DNA of 64,000 bases from Carya illinoinensis (taxonomy: Eukaryota > Streptophyta > Magnoliopsida > Fagales > Juglandaceae), in contig NC_056765.1 of NCBI RefSeq assembly GCF_018687715.1, positions 18,104,394 to 18,168,393 of the forward strand. Direction: 5' to 3'. A model generated the notes under the pieces. The model searched no databases. It was not told where the DNA came from and saw nothing but the letters and a program-made list of their open reading frames with translations. The position numbers and the translations under genes are program-made. Each line of letters starts with the position of its first letter. Position 1 is the first letter of the stretch. Below are positions 63,857-64,000 of this stretch, in pieces.

Positions 63857-63877
63857 GAATCTCACAGACAATGCCAC
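63857..63877 (-). other. Primer binding site of the Tat element
   Basis: Minus strand GTGGCATTGTCTGTGAGATT directly follows the 5' LTR. It resembles the TGGCGCCGTCTGTGGGAA site usual in Tat elements, with CpG-type decay. Confidence 0.65.
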
Positions 63878-64000
63878 TGTTGATGGTGTGTTTCTTACAC
63901 TTAGGGGCCTGGCCCTCGACGACTCAGGTCTTTTTCCTATATCCTGCAAACATAAGGCAACTCCTGAATACAACAACTATGGTGGTGGCCTTGCGGAGTC
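63878..64000 (-). repeat. 5' LTR of the Tat element, partial
   Basis: First 123 bases of the LTR (in plus orientation), matching 51124 onwards; runs out of the window. Confidence 0.8.

Larger units (their letters stand above)
51124..64000 (-). mobile_element. Large Tat-lineage Ty3/gypsy element, cut by the window edge
   Basis: LTR ends TGTTGACGGTGTGTTTTGTA (51124) and TGTTGATGGTGTGTTTCTTA (63878) are direct repeats; both go on with CCTCGAYGACT and CCTGCAAACA. Reading leftwards: 5' LTR (running past 64000), primer site, decayed pol (63.7-60.8 kb), tandem repeats (60.4-57.0 kb), an antisense ORF (56.4-52.2 kb), 3' LTR. This is the plan of Grande/Retand-type Tat elements. Gag and protease are almost entirely missing between the primer site and RT. 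Two solo LTRs are nested inside. Confidence 0.8.

Overview
This window looks like AT-rich, repeat-dense nuclear DNA from a woody eudicot. It has spliced-gene remnants with GT-AG introns, many LTR retrotransposons, plant LINEs with a C-terminal RNase H, and MITEs. The MITEs that begin TTTGGAT..GAGATGAG remind me of Fagales (walnut or hickory type genomes), but that assignment is an impression. I see no rRNA, tRNA, CRISPR array or prokaryotic operon. Only one feature looks like an intact host gene: a small secreted peptide gene at 7510-7815 with its own TATA box and G-box. Layout: 0.2-4.4 kb is a decayed minus-strand LINE. At 6.7-7.0 kb there is another LINE RNase H scrap. The peptide gene is at 7.5-7.8 kb. 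From 9.3 to 42.7 kb, pieces of one CDC48/p97 AAA-ATPase gene lie on the minus strand in correct exon order. They carry stops, frameshifts and deletions and are separated by nested mobile elements, so one locus appears to have been blown apart. The insertions between the CDC48 pieces include: (a) an LTR element at 12264-22908 whose interior holds PPR, ankyrin, nucleoside-hydrolase and HSP90 fragments and is itself split by a complete Ty3/gypsy chromovirus (16199-21769, minus); (b) an LTR element at 24512-28449 with a perfect GAATG target duplication, a chimeric gag-like ORF and a CABIN1-like TPR fragment; (c) a hAT-like element at 29851-30382; (d) two 4.2-kb LTR-like blocks (30.4-34.65 and 36.57-40.8 kb); and (e) LINE and TRIM fragments. 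From 43 to 49 kb lie a decayed plus-strand gypsy, a copia RT scrap and another LTR-like block. At 49.5-50.2 kb there is a 5'-truncated LINE with a 13-bp target duplication. From 51.1 kb to the window edge there is a large minus-strand Tat-lineage gypsy element. Its pol is decayed (60.8-63.7 kb), it has tandem repeats downstream of pol, an antisense ORF of the 'putative gypsy type transposon' kind with its own TATA box, and two nested solo LTRs. The most interesting theme is shared by elements (a) and (b). Both keep only the ends of a chromovirus: LTRs, an initiator-Met-type primer site, and the last codons of pol (H-L-x-D-K-V-L) plus polypurine tract. The middle has been replaced by pieces of host genes. 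They look like non-autonomous, gene-capturing derivatives of the family represented by the complete gypsy copy in the same window.
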